This document shows, piece by piece, positions 30,773 through 41,900 of a stretch of 64,000 nt of DNA. The stretch comes from an uncultured Pseudodesulfovibrio sp. (GTDB taxonomy: Bacteria; Desulfobacterota; Desulfovibrionia; Desulfovibrionales; Desulfovibrionaceae). Where the stretch lies: positions 847,740 to 911,739 of the forward strand of contig NZ_OY776488.1 of NCBI RefSeq assembly GCF_963675635.1. Reading direction: 5' to 3'. Below the pieces are notes generated by a model. The model was not told where the DNA came from and did no database searches. It saw only the letters and a program-made list of their open reading frames with translations. How positions within the stretch are numbered: position 1 is the stretch's first letter; each line of letters opens with the position of its first letter. The translations under genes were made by a program, and so were the position numbers.

Positions 30773-31448
30773 AGAGGCTATATACCAACTGGTTGCCGTG
30801 AGTAAGGAGTTTCAGGGTCCACCCGAGACGGTGCGAGTACTGAACAAGGTTGATCTGACAATTGATCGCGGAGAATCCTTGGCTATTCTGGGTGCTTCTG
30901 GGTCGGGTAAAACAACATTGTTGCATATGCTCGGCACATTAGACCAGGTAACAAGTGGACAGATATTTTTGAATGGGGTGGACTTGAACACTCTGGGAAA
31001 TAGGAGACGGGCAGAATTGAGGAACCGTGAAATCGGTTTCGTTTTTCAGTTTCACCATCTTCTTCCAGAGTTTTCCACATTGGAGAACGTGGCGATGCCC
31101 GCTTTTATCGCAGGTAAGGGACGTTCTGAGGGAATGCAACTCGCACGGGAAGCACTTGATATGGTTGGACTTACACACAGGCTTGAACATAAGGTGACGA
31201 CTCTTTCGGGTGGCGAAAGACAGCGTGCTGCCATTGCTCGTGCCATTTTGTTACGTCCCAAGGTCCTTCTTGCTGATGAACCTACTGGTAATCTTGATGG
31301 AAGGACTGGGGCCATGATTGGCGAATTGCTGTCCACTCTTAATAATGAATTAGGCATGACGTTTGTTGTCGTTACACATAATCCGGAAATTGCAGGTATG
31401 ATGCATCGACGCGTTGAATTGCGTTCAGGAGAACTCTATGCTCACTAG
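30765..31448 (+). CDS. lolD: Lipoprotein-releasing ABC transporter ATPase LolD
   Basis: ATPase of the Lol exporter, 227 residues. Walker A GASGSGKTT is at 43-51, the Q-loop FQFHHLLPEFS follows (the HHLLPEF wording is typical of LolD), then signature LSGGERQR, Walker B VLLADEPTGNLD and the switch His in VVVTHNPE. ATG 30765 overlaps the lolC stop. The 3' end overlaps bamA by 11 bases. Confidence 0.95.
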   Translation: MNKEAIYQLVAVSKEFQGPPETVRVLNKVDLTIDRGESLAILGASGSGKTTLLHMLGTLDQVTSGQIFLNGVDLNTLGNRRRAELRNREIGFVFQFHHLLPEFSTLENVAMPAFIAGKGRSEGMQLAREALDMVGLTHRLEHKVTTLSGGERQRAAIARAILLRPKVLLADEPTGNLDGRTGAMIGELLSTLNNELGMTFVVVTHNPEIAGMMHRRVELRSGELYAH

Positions 31449-34158
31449 TCTCGCTCGCAGGCTTGCCATTGGGGCGGTTGCAGTTTGTTTGTTGATGGTC
31501 GCTGGAGCGGCCTTTGCTGCAGACAGTCTCAATCAGGATATCAAAGTTACCGTGTTGCCTTTCGAGGTCAATGCCGGTGATGATTTGTCCTATCTTAAGG
31601 ACAGCCTCCCTGAGCTTCTGACTGACCGTCTTCGCGAGGCTGGATTCAATGTCGTTGATCAAGCTGAAGTTGCACGTATTGTTGGTGAAAAGGGGTATAC
31701 TCAATTTAATCCTGCCACTGCGCGTGAAATCTCATTGTTAGCTGGTGGTGAATTTTCAGTTTATGGCTCTCTTAACCAAATCGGGGACAACCTGACTTTG
31801 GATGCCCGCCTGGTTGATGTTTCTGTCTTAGGTCCGGGTAAGAAAATTTCCGTGACCAAGGAAGGCCTTATCAACCTGCTGCCTGCCGTAGATGCTTTGG
31901 TAGACCGCATGCGTATGGATCTTCTTCGTCAGGATGTGGTGGCCGAGGTCGATGTCGAGGGAACCCAAGTTCTTGACAAAGAAGTTGTCATGATGCGTCT
32001 CACCATGCAGAAGGGTGATATCCTCACCGCGAAATCTGTCAATACTGCACTTAAAAATATTTATGATCTTGGTTATTTCGACGATGTTCAAGTGAAAGTC
32101 GAATCGGTCGATGATGGTAAGAAAGTTGTCTTTGACGTCAAGGAGAAACCACGTATTCAGGCTCTTGGGGTTCGTGGTTCTGACAAGATCGATTCCGAAG
32201 ACCTACTTGAAGCTGTTTCCACAAAGAAGGGTGGCGTTGTAAACCCCAAGGTCCTGGCTGATGATATTCGTGTCATCCGTGAGATGTACCGCAAGGAGGG
32301 TTATTACAAGGCCAAGATTACTCATGAAGTTGAAGACGCCGGAAAAGGTGTGGCCCGATTGACCTTTGTCATAGACGAAGGGCCGCAGTTGTATATCGAG
32401 AACATCATCATTGACGGAGCCAAACAGATGGACCCTGATGATGTTAAGGAAGTGCTGGCTCTTAAAGAGCGCGGCATGTTTTCTTGGATAGATGATTCCG
32501 GTGTTTTGAAAGAAGAGCTTTTGGAGCGGGATGCTGCTGCCATTATGGCTTTCTATCAAAGCAAGGGATTCTTGACCGCAAAAGTTGGTCGTCCTGATGT
32601 AGAGATTAAGGATGCTGGCATTGATGTTATTTACCGAGTCTGGGAGGGGGATCGCTTCAAAATGGGGCAAACCTTGTTCAAAGGTGACCTTATTGATGAT
32701 CCCGCAAAACTCATTGGTGTAACTTCGATTGATATGTTGCATGAAGAGGATGAGTATTTTGACCGGACGATCTTAAAAAAAGACATTGAAGCATTGACCG
32801 GTTATTACAATAACTATGGGTATGCCTATGCTGATGTCGGTGTAAAACTGCAGGACAATCAGGAAACAAAAGTTGTTGACGTCGTTTACACCATCACCAA
32901 ACATCAGCGCGTTCACATTCGTCGCGTGCTCATTGAGGGGAATACTCGGACTCGTGACAATGTCATTATGCGTGAAATGCGTTTGGCTGACGGGGATCGG
33001 TTCAGCGGAGATAAGTTGAAACGGTCCAACCAGCGACTGACCAACCTCGATTTCTTTGAAAAGGTTGATATTTCACCTGTTCCTACGGGTAACCCTGAAG
33101 AAATGGATCTTGTGGTCAAGGTCAAGGACAAATCAACCGGCAAGATCAGTGGTGGTATTGGTTACTCCACATATGACGGTGTGTTCTTTGGTGGTACCAT
33201 TGGTGAGAAAAATCTCTTCGGAAAGGGATATCAGGCAAGTTTTGAAGGGCAGATCGGCGGGTCCAGCACGTCCTATGTTGCCAAATTCATAAATCCTCGA
33301 ATTGATGATACAGATCTAGGTTTTGGTCTTGAAGCTTTCAATAGAGAAACAGAATACAATCAGTTTGATAAGAATGGTATTGGTGGCAACGCTTATTTCT
33401 TCTATCCTCTTGGCGAATATACGACGCTCAAGTGGGATTACGGTTTGGAAAGCTATGATATTACCAACGTAGCCAGTAATGCTTCCGATGATGTTAAGGA
33501 TGATGCTGGATACCATCTGGCGTCGACGGTTTCGGCAAGTGTGACGCGTAACACTTTCGACAATTACAATTCCCCAACCACCGGAACAAAAATGATGTTG
33601 CGGATGGTTTTTGCTGGTGGTCCCATTGGCGGGACCGATGACTATGTCAAGTATACAGGCTCTCACGATTGGTATACGCCCGTTTTTGAGAAAGTCGTAT
33701 TTCACACAAAGTTCTGGGCTGGTTATATGCATAAGAACTTTGGTGGAGAAAAAATGCCGACAGCTCCGCGGTTTGAACTGGGAGGCGTTAACAGTGTACG
33801 TGGTTATAGCAACTATGATATTACGCCGACCGATGGGTCAGATTCTTCATCAACGCTCGGTGGAGACAAGGCATTTTACACCAATATTGAATTGAAACGT
33901 CCGATTAGTGAAGAATTGGGCATTACGGCATTGGCCTTCTTTGATGCAGGTAACTCCTGGAAAGAAGGAGAAATGTTCTTCGAATCGGTGACACGATATG
34001 GTGAAAAGCCATCCTTTGGTTTGTATAAGAGTGTTGGAGCCGGTATAAACTGGAATTCTCCAATGGGTCCTGTGGGCGTCGTATATGGTTACGCTTTGGA
34101 TCAGCTTAACGATGATGGTCGCCATAAGATTGAGTTACTCATGGGACAACAGTTCTAA
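31438..34158 (+). CDS. bamA: Outer-membrane assembly factor BamA with an extra N-terminal domain
   Basis: Inserts beta-barrel proteins into the outer membrane. It has 906 residues, about 100 longer than E. coli BamA. The signal peptide is 1-28 (AGAAFAA). Residues 34-163 form an added domain (VTVLPFEVNAGDDLSYLKD..LLTDRLREAGFNVVDQAEVARI..GGEFSVYGSLNQIGDNLTL) resembling the TolB-N/FlgO/CsgG-type alpha-beta fold. Five POTRA domains follow from about 167 to 510, then the 16-stranded barrel (about 540-906) with the loop-6 motif VRGY and a C-terminal Phe (LLMGQQF). ATG 31438 is preceded by AGGAG and overlaps the end of lolD. It sits before skp and the lipid A genes, a classic order. Confidence 0.94.
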   Translation: MLTSLARRLAIGAVAVCLLMVAGAAFAADSLNQDIKVTVLPFEVNAGDDLSYLKDSLPELLTDRLREAGFNVVDQAEVARIVGEKGYTQFNPATAREISLLAGGEFSVYGSLNQIGDNLTLDARLVDVSVLGPGKKISVTKEGLINLLPAVDALVDRMRMDLLRQDVVAEVDVEGTQVLDKEVVMMRLTMQKGDILTAKSVNTALKNIYDLGYFDDVQVKVESVDDGKKVVFDVKEKPRIQALGVRGSDKIDSEDLLEAVSTKKGGVVNPKVLADDIRVIREMYRKEGYYKAKITHEVEDAGKGVARLTFVIDEGPQLYIENIIIDGAKQMDPDDVKEVLALKERGMFSWIDDSGVLKEELLERDAAAIMAFYQSKGFLTAKVGRPDVEIKDAGIDVIYRVWEGDRFKMGQTLFKGDLIDDPAKLIGVTSIDMLHEEDEYFDRTILKKDIEALTGYYNNYGYAYADVGVKLQDNQETKVVDVVYTITKHQRVHIRRVLIEGNTRTRDNVIMREMRLADGDRFSGDKLKRSNQRLTNLDFFEKVDISPVPTGNPEEMDLVVKVKDKSTGKISGGIGYSTYDGVFFGGTIGEKNLFGKGYQASFEGQIGGSSTSYVAKFINPRIDDTDLGFGLEAFNRETEYNQFDKNGIGGNAYFFYPLGEYTTLKWDYGLESYDITNVASNASDDVKDDAGYHLASTVSASVTRNTFDNYNSPTTGTKMMLRMVFAGGPIGGTDDYVKYTGSHDWYTPVFEKVVFHTKFWAGYMHKNFGGEKMPTAPRFELGGVNSVRGYSNYDITPTDGSDSSSTLGGDKAFYTNIELKRPISEELGITALAFFDAGNSWKEGEMFFESVTRYGEKPSFGLYKSVGAGINWNSPMGPVGVVYGYALDQLNDDGRHKIELLMGQQF

Positions 34159-34190
34159 TTAAAAAAGATTTTCATTTAAGGAGTTATACA

Positions 34191-34706
34191 ATGAAAAAAG
34201 TGTGTCTGCTGGCTGTTTGTTTTGTCTTTCTTTTTCAAGCTGCGGCGTTTGCCGAAACCAAGATTGGTGTTTTTGATGCCAAGAAAGTCATGCAGGATTG
34301 TTTGTATGGTAAAGATGTGAGAGCAAAACTTGACGCCAAGTTTGGTGCTCGTGGCGAACAGCTCAAGAAGGAAAGAGACGCTCTTGAGAAGCTCAAAATG
34401 CAGATTGAAAGCAAGGCCTTTGACGAAAAGACCATGCAGGACAAGATCGTTGAAATTCGTCGCAGAAGCCGTGACTGGACTGAAGATTTTCAGGTTTATC
34501 AGAAGTCAATCCAGCGTGATCAGAATGAAATGGGCAAGCCCGTTCTTCAGAAGCTGGAAAAGGTTGTCATGGAATACTGCACAAGCAACGGCTTCAGCAT
34601 CGCTTTTGACAAGTCGACTCCAGGCCTTGCATTTATCGCGGACGGACTTGATATCTCTGATGCTATTATCAAAGAACTTGATAAGATGAAAAAATCTGGA
34701 AAGTAG
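34191..34706 (+). CDS. skp: Periplasmic chaperone Skp/OmpH
   Basis: Holds unfolded outer-membrane proteins on the way to BamA. It has 171 residues: signal peptide 1-21 (AAAFA), then the Skp start [15 protein letters not shown], a long helical arm rich in Lys and Glu (about 45-115) and a returning strand ([22 protein letters not shown]). AAGGAG precedes the ATG. It stands between bamA and lpxD. Confidence 0.93.
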   Translation: MKKVCLLAVCFVFLFQAAAFAETKIGVFDAKKVMQDCLYGKDVRAKLDAKFGARGEQLKKERDALEKLKMQIESKAFDEKTMQDKIVEIRRRSRDWTEDFQVYQKSIQRDQNEMGKPVLQKLEKVVMEYCTSNGFSIAFDKSTPGLAFIADGLDISDAIIKELDKMKKSGK

Positions 34707-34710
34707 CCCT

Positions 34711-35757
34711 ATGAGCATGAAATTGTCAGCCTTGGCCATGGAGCTAGGGCTTGAACATACTGGTGCTGATATTGATATAACCGGGGTCAACACTCTGGAA
34801 AAGGCAGGACCTGAAGATCTTTCATTCCTTGTCAATCCGAAATACCAGCATCTGCTTGAAACCACGAAGGCCGGATGTGTTCTCACATCCGGCCCTTATG
34901 CCGACAAGGCACAGAGAGCCTTGATAAGCGATAACGTCTACATGGACCTGGCAAAGGTGATGAACATTTTTGCTCGTCCACAAGGATGCTTACGCGGGAT
35001 CAGTGAATTGGCCTATGTCCATCCAGAGGCTCAGGTTGACGAATCTGCAACTGTCTATCCTTTTGCCTTTATTGGTGAACGAGCCTCTGTCGGCCCGAAG
35101 ACCGTTGTCTTTGCAGGGGTGTATGTCGGTGAGCATACCAATATTGGTGCGAACTGCATTCTATATCCGAACTGTGTGATCATGGGTGGCCTGCATTTGG
35201 GTGATAATGTCATATTGCAGCCGGGTGCTGTCATCGGTGGTGATGGCTATGGATACGCCCAAACTCCAGCCGGTCATATGAAAATTCCTCAGATTGGTAC
35301 TGTTGAAATTGAAAATGATGTCGAAATTGGCTCCAATACCGCCATTGACCGTGCTGCATTAGATACCACAAAGATTAAACGCGGAACGAAAATCGATAAC
35401 CTCGTTCAGATTGGTCACAATGTTGAAATTGGCGAGCATTGTTTAGTTATCGGTCAGGTCGGTATTGGTGGAAGCACTATTGTGGGCAACGGTGTTGTTT
35501 TGGCTGGACAGGTTGGTGTCGCTGACAATGCAAAAATCGGTGACGGCGCCATGGTCGGTGCTCAGAGCGGTGTGGCAGGGAATGTCGAACCAGGAAGCAA
35601 GATTGCCGGTACCCCTGCCATGAAGGCAGGGACGTTTCTGAAAGCAGCCAGTGTGTGCATGCCCAAATTGCCGGAGCTTTTTAAGCGGGTAAAGAAATTG
35701 GAAAAGGAACTGGCCATTCTAACAGCAGAGGCTGCCGGTGGAGACTGTAATGAGTAA
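34711..35757 (+). CDS. lpxD: UDP-3-O-acylglucosamine N-acyltransferase LpxD
   Basis: Third step of lipid A synthesis, adding the N-linked acyl chain. It has 348 residues: an N-terminal uridine-binding domain (about 1-100, with [10 protein letters not shown]) and a left-handed beta helix of hexapeptide repeats, with the catalytic His in [10 protein letters not shown] at about 235 and [21 protein letters not shown] ahead of it. A C-terminal helix ends the chain. It overlaps fabZ by eight bases. Confidence 0.96.
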   Translation: MSMKLSALAMELGLEHTGADIDITGVNTLEKAGPEDLSFLVNPKYQHLLETTKAGCVLTSGPYADKAQRALISDNVYMDLAKVMNIFARPQGCLRGISELAYVHPEAQVDESATVYPFAFIGERASVGPKTVVFAGVYVGEHTNIGANCILYPNCVIMGGLHLGDNVILQPGAVIGGDGYGYAQTPAGHMKIPQIGTVEIENDVEIGSNTAIDRAALDTTKIKRGTKIDNLVQIGHNVEIGEHCLVIGQVGIGGSTIVGNGVVLAGQVGVADNAKIGDGAMVGAQSGVAGNVEPGSKIAGTPAMKAGTFLKAASVCMPKLPELFKRVKKLEKELAILTAEAAGGDCNE

Positions 35758-36208
35758 TGAATGTATCTTTGATATACGTAGAATTATGGAGATGCTTCCG
35801 CATCGTTATCCTTTCCTTCTTGTTGACAGAGTGCTTGAATTCGAATTTGGTGCTCGTCTTAAAGCCATCAAGAATGTCACAATGAACGAAAATTATTTTC
35901 AGGGACATTTTCCGAATATGCCTGTCATGCCTGGCGTTCTTCAATTGGAAGCTCTTGCTCAGGCAGGGGGAATACTCGTAATAAATTCCATTGATGAACC
36001 ACTTGGAGATAAGGTTTTTCTTTTCACAGGGCTGGATAAGGTTAAATTTCGCAGGCCGGTCGTACCCGGTGATCAATTAGAGCTTAATGTCTACTATGAG
36101 CGGAACAAGTTGAATATTTGGAAGATGCGTGGTGTTGCCACGGTTGATGGTCAGGTCACCTGTCAGGGTGAATTTTCTGCAGCCATTGTTGATAAGGGAG
36201 CCATGTAG
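35750..36208 (+). CDS. fabZ: (3R)-hydroxyacyl-ACP dehydratase FabZ
   Basis: Dehydrates beta-hydroxyacyl-ACP in fatty acid synthesis and competes with LpxA/LpxD for the same hydroxyacyl pool. It has 152 residues in a hot-dog fold. Catalytic His53 ([12 protein letters not shown]) and Glu67 (LQLEALAQ) are present, with [14 protein letters not shown] at the start. ATG 35750 has GTGGAG upstream; an earlier ATG at 35738 adds four residues without support. lpxA begins directly after the stop. Confidence 0.96.
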   Translation: MSNECIFDIRRIMEMLPHRYPFLLVDRVLEFEFGARLKAIKNVTMNENYFQGHFPNMPVMPGVLQLEALAQAGGILVINSIDEPLGDKVFLFTGLDKVKFRRPVVPGDQLELNVYYERNKLNIWKMRGVATVDGQVTCQGEFSAAIVDKGAM

Positions 36209-37018
36209 ATGTCGACTAATATTCATCCGAGTGCTGTCATTGATCCGACTGCGGAAATTGGTGAAAATGTAAAGATAGGTCCTTACGCCGTGATTGGTGC
36301 AGAAGCAAAGATCGGGGACGGTACGTTCCTCGAATCTCACACTGTCATCCAGGCCAACACAGAACTCGGCAAGAATAATCACGTTCATCCTCATGCCGTT
36401 ATCGGTGGCGAACCACAGCACAGTGCGTACAAAGGTGAGAAAACCTACACCCGTATAGGTGATAATAATATCATTCGTGAGTGTGTTACCATCCACCGTG
36501 GAACAGTCCAAGGAACAGAAGTGACCAGGATTGGTTCCAATTGCATGTTTATGGCGTATTCCCATATTGCCCATGACTGTTCTGTTGGTGACAATGTCAT
36601 TCTCGCAAATGCTGTCCAGTTGGCTGGGCATGTCGAGGTTGGACGCAATGTTATTATCAGTGGTTTGTCTGCTGTGCAGCAGTTTATCCGTATTGGCGAA
36701 TATACCTTTCTAGGTGGAGCCAGTGGGTATAAACTCGACGTTCCGCCTTTTATGCTGGCCCACGGCGTACGTGGAATGCTCTTTGGACCCAATCTTATTG
36801 GGTTGCGGCGAAATGGATTTGACAGTGATGCCTGTAAAGGTCTGAAGCGAGCCTACAAGATTATCTTCCGTTCTGGTTTGAAAAGGGATGAAGGGCTTAC
36901 CAAAGTTGAAGAAGAAATTACAGGTATTGCAGAAGTTGACCGTCTTGTTGCCTTCATTCGTGAAAGCAAGAATGGTGTAACCCCTGATCATAAACAGCGT
37001 AGCGGAAGCGATCAATAG
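36209..37018 (+). CDS. lpxA: UDP-N-acetylglucosamine O-acyltransferase LpxA
   Basis: First step of lipid A synthesis. It has 269 residues: a left-handed beta helix of hexapeptide repeats (about 1-190) and a C-terminal helical part. The catalytic His is 122 in YSHIAHDCSVGDNV, with the preceding His119. GGEPQHSAYKGE is typical. No gap separates it from fabZ, and it is followed by lpxI after 12 bases. Confidence 0.96.
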   Translation: MSTNIHPSAVIDPTAEIGENVKIGPYAVIGAEAKIGDGTFLESHTVIQANTELGKNNHVHPHAVIGGEPQHSAYKGEKTYTRIGDNNIIRECVTIHRGTVQGTEVTRIGSNCMFMAYSHIAHDCSVGDNVILANAVQLAGHVEVGRNVIISGLSAVQQFIRIGEYTFLGGASGYKLDVPPFMLAHGVRGMLFGPNLIGLRRNGFDSDACKGLKRAYKIIFRSGLKRDEGLTKVEEEITGIAEVDRLVAFIRESKNGVTPDHKQRSGSDQ

Positions 37019-37030
37019 TCCTTTTTTATC

Positions 37031-37870
37031 ATGCCAGAACCCATCAAGACAATAGGTCTCATAGCAGGGGGAATGCAGTTCCCCGTTCTTGTTGCCCAAG
37101 GAGTTAAAGCCAAGGGACACAAACTTGTTGTGGCTGGCTTTACCGGACACACCAATATGGACGTTGTTCCCCTTGCTGATGTCTGGATGGAACTTAAGCT
37201 CGGCAAATTGAATAAACTGATCAATTATCTCAAGTCCAACGGCGTTGAAAATGTGATCATGGCGGGGACTATTGAGAAGCCGAAGGTTATGGATATCAGG
37301 CATCTGGATATGAGGGCAGTAAAATTGGTGCTTGGCAAAAAGAATCGGGGAGATTCAGCTTTGCTCAGCCTTATTTCCAGTGAGTTTGATAAAGAAGGCA
37401 TGCGTGTTGTTCCCGCGCATGAATTCTTGCCGGAACTGCTGACTCCAGAAGGGGTACTGACCAGTCGAGAACCAGACGAAAGAGAATGGAGTGATCTTCG
37501 TTTTTCATGGAAGATAGCCAAAGAACTCGGACGGATGGATGTGGGACAATGTCTTATTGTTCGTGAAGGCATTGTCGCTGCAGTTGAGGCTCTTGAGGGT
37601 ACGGACGCCGCCATCCGACGAGGATGTGAATTTGGTGGCAGTGGGTGTGTCGTGGTCAAAGTTTTCAAGCCGGGCCAACAAGAAGAAGTTGATCTTCCAA
37701 GTTTGGGAATGGATACACTCAAAATTATGGCTGAAGGCAAGGCGACCTGTCTTGGCATTGAGGCCGGTAAAAGCCTTTTCTTTGATAGAGAAGCGACTCT
37801 TGATTTTGCAGATAAAGCCGGTATTTCTATTGTCGGCCTGCGTTCTGATTTTCCTGCCGATTTGTCATGA
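37031..37870 (+). CDS. lpxI: UDP-2,3-diacylglucosamine pyrophosphatase LpxI
   Basis: Cleaves UDP-2,3-diacylglucosamine to lipid X, the step done by LpxH in many Proteobacteria. It has 279 residues. The N-terminal domain opens with IGLIAGGMQFPVLVAQ; the C-terminal DUF1009 domain carries DVGQCLIVREGIVAAVEALEGTDAAIRR and MDTLKIMAEGKATCLGIEAGK, diagnostic for LpxI. Its place after lpxA supports the call. A 131-base gap then separates it from the DUF89 gene. Confidence 0.93.
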   Translation: MPEPIKTIGLIAGGMQFPVLVAQGVKAKGHKLVVAGFTGHTNMDVVPLADVWMELKLGKLNKLINYLKSNGVENVIMAGTIEKPKVMDIRHLDMRAVKLVLGKKNRGDSALLSLISSEFDKEGMRVVPAHEFLPELLTPEGVLTSREPDEREWSDLRFSWKIAKELGRMDVGQCLIVREGIVAAVEALEGTDAAIRRGCEFGGSGCVVVKVFKPGQQEEVDLPSLGMDTLKIMAEGKATCLGIEAGKSLFFDREATLDFADKAGISIVGLRSDFPADLS

Positions 37871-38001
37871 TTCTCTAATCGTGCACTAGAACAGACCTTG
37901 CCAATGCGTGAGGTGGTATGCGATTACTTATCGAAGTTCTTGAAATTCTCTGACGGTATGAGATTCTTTTCCGTCACAATATATTGTAGATAGGTGTTCA
38001 A

Positions 38002-38919
38002 ATGAATACTGCTCTGGATTGTATGCCTTGTTTTATGAAAATGGCTGTTCGGGAAGCTCGACTAGCCTGTCCTGATGACATTGCTCTACAGCATGATATA
38101 GTTATGTCCTGGGGAAAAACATTGGCCGAACTTGATCTGAACGATCCGCCGCCTGCCATCGCACGCCATTTAGCCGAGTTGGTTCGTACCAAAACCGGAT
38201 GCGGCGATCTCTATCGCGATGATAAAGATGAAGCCAATAAATGTGTGGCTGCCCTCCTGCCTGATCTTGAAGCGCGTATAGCTCAGGAAATTAAGCGGGA
38301 AGACGGTGACGCACTGGCCCTTGCTCTCGAACTCGCGATAATTGGCAACTATATCGACAGAGGGGTCGAAATCGAATTCGACCTGGAAAAAGAAATTGCC
38401 AATGTTGCAGGTACGATCTCACCAGAAGTGCTCGCCACCCTGAAACGAGATGTTTTTCCTGGTGCCAAGGTTCTTATTCTTGGCGATAACACAGGAGAGA
38501 TTGTCCTGGATAAACTTTTGGTTAAAGAGTTTATCCGAATTGGCTGTGATGTAACCTTTGCAGTCCGTTCTCATCCCGTTATTAACGATGCAACCATTGA
38601 AGACGCCGTGACTGTCGGAATGACGCAATTGTGCCAGGTTGTGGAGAGCGGAGTGGACACTCCCGGGACCATCCTTGATCGGTGCAGCCCTGAATTTTTA
38701 AAGACTATGGAACAGGCAGACGTGATTCTTGCCAAAGGGCAAGGGAATTTCGAGTCGCTTGAAGGACGTTGGCCAGGCATTTATTGTGCTTTTAAGGTCA
38801 AGTGCAAGCGGGTTGCTGAAAGAACAGGTCTGGACTTCGGCGCCAGTGCTTTTTATCTAACAAAACAAGACGAAATGGACGGTGGGGACGGAGGAGTCCC
38901 GAATGCGTGTAGCGATTAA
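38002..38919 (+). CDS. DUF89 (ARMT1-like) metal-dependent phosphatase family protein
   Basis: A 305-residue bacterial DUF89 protein. The opening MNTALDCMPCFMKMAVREA has the family CxxC. Conserved acidic metal site motifs are ILGDNTGEIVLDKLL (about 155-170), FAVRSHPVINDAT (about 187-199) and ILAKGQGNFESL (about 245-256). Eukaryotic relatives are damage-control phosphatases for sugar phosphates; the bacterial substrate is unknown. It overlaps the AsmA-type gene by 17 bases, so the two are translated together despite no obvious shared pathway. Confidence 0.85.
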   Translation: MNTALDCMPCFMKMAVREARLACPDDIALQHDIVMSWGKTLAELDLNDPPPAIARHLAELVRTKTGCGDLYRDDKDEANKCVAALLPDLEARIAQEIKREDGDALALALELAIIGNYIDRGVEIEFDLEKEIANVAGTISPEVLATLKRDVFPGAKVLILGDNTGEIVLDKLLVKEFIRIGCDVTFAVRSHPVINDATIEDAVTVGMTQLCQVVESGVDTPGTILDRCSPEFLKTMEQADVILAKGQGNFESLEGRWPGIYCAFKVKCKRVAERTGLDFGASAFYLTKQDEMDGGDGGVPNACSD

Positions 38920-41900
38920 ACGATTGCTTCTTCTCCTTGTGGAGTTGTGTGTTGCCCTTTTTTTTGGGGTGACCGTCGCTTTGTTTTGGCTTTCTTATTA
39001 TATTGATACCGATGATTTTCGGACTGCCTGCACCCAACGGTTGGGGACTGTACTTGAAAGAAAAGTGCACCTCTCCGGAGAATTCAACATTGTTGTCTGG
39101 CCGAATCTTGCGCTCGAAGTTACAGGGTTGACCATCGACGAAGCTCCTGCTTTTGGAGCCGGGGTAGCTGCTGAGTTTGATACTGTTCACATAATGATAG
39201 AACTGCTGCCGTTATTCTCAAAGCAGCTTGAAATCGAATCTGTTGTTGTGGAAGGCATGCGGGGTTCTGTTGTTTACGGAGAAACGGGGCAGTTTAATTG
39301 GCAAACCATTTTTGCTAGCGTGGACAAGAATGGCGGAGGGGCATCGTCCACTTTGCTAGATGGATGGGAATTGTCTGTTGAGGCCGTCGAGATAATTAAT
39401 GCGGAAATTCTTTATTACGATACTCCCACCCAGAGCGAATACCTATTGAGCGGAATTGATCTGAAAACCGGCATGGTTCGGCCGGGAGAGGGTGTCCCGT
39501 TTTCTGTGAACAGTGATTTTTCATGGGCTGAACAGGGCCTTTCATCCGCATTGACATTGCAGGGTGTTGTTTGCGTGTCTACGGACGGTTCCGAAGTCTC
39601 GTTGAAAGATGCCTCTGTGAACGCAACCGTTTCGGGGGATTTTCTGCCTGAGGGTTCAGCCCCAGGTGAGTTGACGGCGTATCTCGACGTGGATTGGAAA
39701 AAACGTTCTATCGGGTTGCGTGATTTGCAGGTTCTCTTCTTTGGTCTTCGTGCTGAAGGTGATTTAAAGAGTGGGAATCTGAGCAAAGGGTTTACAGCTG
39801 AGGGACTTTTAACAGTTCATCCGTTTGTCCCCTCTGAATTGTTGGTTAAGCACGCTCCTTCATTGCCTGTGGATAAGGTGCAAGGCCTGAAAAGCAGTGC
39901 TGTGACGACGTTCGTGCGCGTGTCGGAGAAAGGTGTTCAGTTCGATGAGCTGGCCTTGACGCTTGACGATGTCACCGTGCGAGGGAAATTGGGTTTCACC
40001 GGCTATTCAAAGCCTGTGTTTGATTTTGCTTTGCGTGGAAACACCATTGATCTCGATCATTATCTTCCGCTTTTCGTGACCGGGACGCCTTTTGTCTGGG
40101 ATGATTTCAATTTGAATTTTTTTAAAAAATTCAACGGAAGCGGGACGCTACGAGCGGATGGCTTGACTGTCTCGGGAATCGATCTTTCCGATATACGTCT
40201 TAACGTGGCTGCTGAAGATTCAAAAATATCCTTATCCGTTGAATCTGCTCAACACGAATTGACAGCTTTAACTGGCATGATGGATGTGACTATAGGCAGT
40301 TCTTTTGAAACGGATATTCCGACGCTAGCTGTTGAAACGCGTATACACGCTCAGTCTCCTGAGCGTGGGTTTGCCCTGTTGCAACATCCTCCTGTTTCCG
40401 TCGGCGGGTCAGGTCAATGTTCCATATCGGCGTCAGTTTCTCCAATTAAATGCCCTCCGAATGAGCGGTCCATTTCCATCTTGCGTCATTTAAAAGGTAC
40501 AATTGCGTTGTCGTTGGGCAAAGGTGTCTCCCGTTACGAGGAAAAAACTGGAGCAAGCCGAACGTTGCAATATTCAAATGCCGAAGTGAGCGTGAACGTG
40601 GTTCCAGTCGAGGGCACCACCGAGACTGAGTGGAAGAGCCTTGTCAATGCCGTGGTCAAGACAACCGGTGGGGAAGATGTCGAAATGCTTACATTGATGG
40701 CCCAAGGCCCATTGGCCGTGGGACTTGATGATGGTGAAGTGCAAAGCTCTGGGATGGCTGTTAACGGGCACATGTTTTCTTCTCTGTTTCCTAAAGAAGC
40801 CAAGCGGGTTACGGCGAACGGTGTCATTGCTTTTGATTCGAAAAACGGGACCATGGAGTTGTCGGAGGGCTTTTTACGGATATTGGAAACTACGGTGGTC
40901 GGTTCGGCCCGGGTGATGGATTTGCACGGGCAGTTCAAGGGAAAGGGGAATCTCTCTATTCCTGGTGCTAATCCCAAGCGAATTATTTATTTATTGTCGG
41001 GCAAGGTTCTGAATACAAACGATAGAGAGGCTTTGACCAAGGCTGTGCTTGAGACTCAATTTTCTCTGGATGAAAATGGTTTTGTGTTGAGTGAATTACG
41101 TGGGGAACTCGACGGTATGCAGATCACGGGGGATCTGAGAGGAACCGGATTCAAAAATCCCATGCTTGCCTTTGCCCTGACTGCCGGAGAATTCGACCTG
41201 GATCGGTATCTTCCTTCGTCTCGCAAGCCGGATCCACTTACAGGTGTAAGCCCGAAAGCAGAAGCGGTTCCTCTTCCTTTGAAGTTCCTTCGCGCTCTTC
41301 GACTTAACGGCAAAGCCTCTTTTGACGCATTTACTCTAGCCAAAATACGCGCAACCGGACTAACGGGCCAACTCAAAGCTGACGAAGGGCATATTCATGT
41401 TTCAAATGCGAAAGGACAACTTTATGACGGAGCACTTACTGGCGACTGGAAAGGGAACATCAGCGAGATATCATTAAGCACCGAGCTTGCTCTTGATGTG
41501 AAAGACATGCAGACCGGACCTTTCATGGCGGATGTAGCCAAACGTGATTATATTCGTGGTACAACCTCTGCTGATATTGTCCTCAAAAGTCGTGGGGCAA
41601 CTGATGATGACATTCTGGCCAATCTTGCAGGGACTACAACGATACGGACAACCAACGGATCGTTCAAATTTACTGGATACTCAGCGAAGTCTCAGCAAAT
41701 CTCCGCAAAAAAATCGACCGATACCGTAAGTAAGGATGTCCAACAGCGGGAATTGCCTCGAACTCCATTCCAGAAAGCTGTTATGGATTTTACGATCAGC
41801 AAAGGAGTTTTCACCGTGGACAAGTTCCGGGTTGAAGCTCCGCCGGTTCTTCAATCCCGTGGGGAAGGGAGTTTTAGTTTACCGGACAACTCCATAAAGC

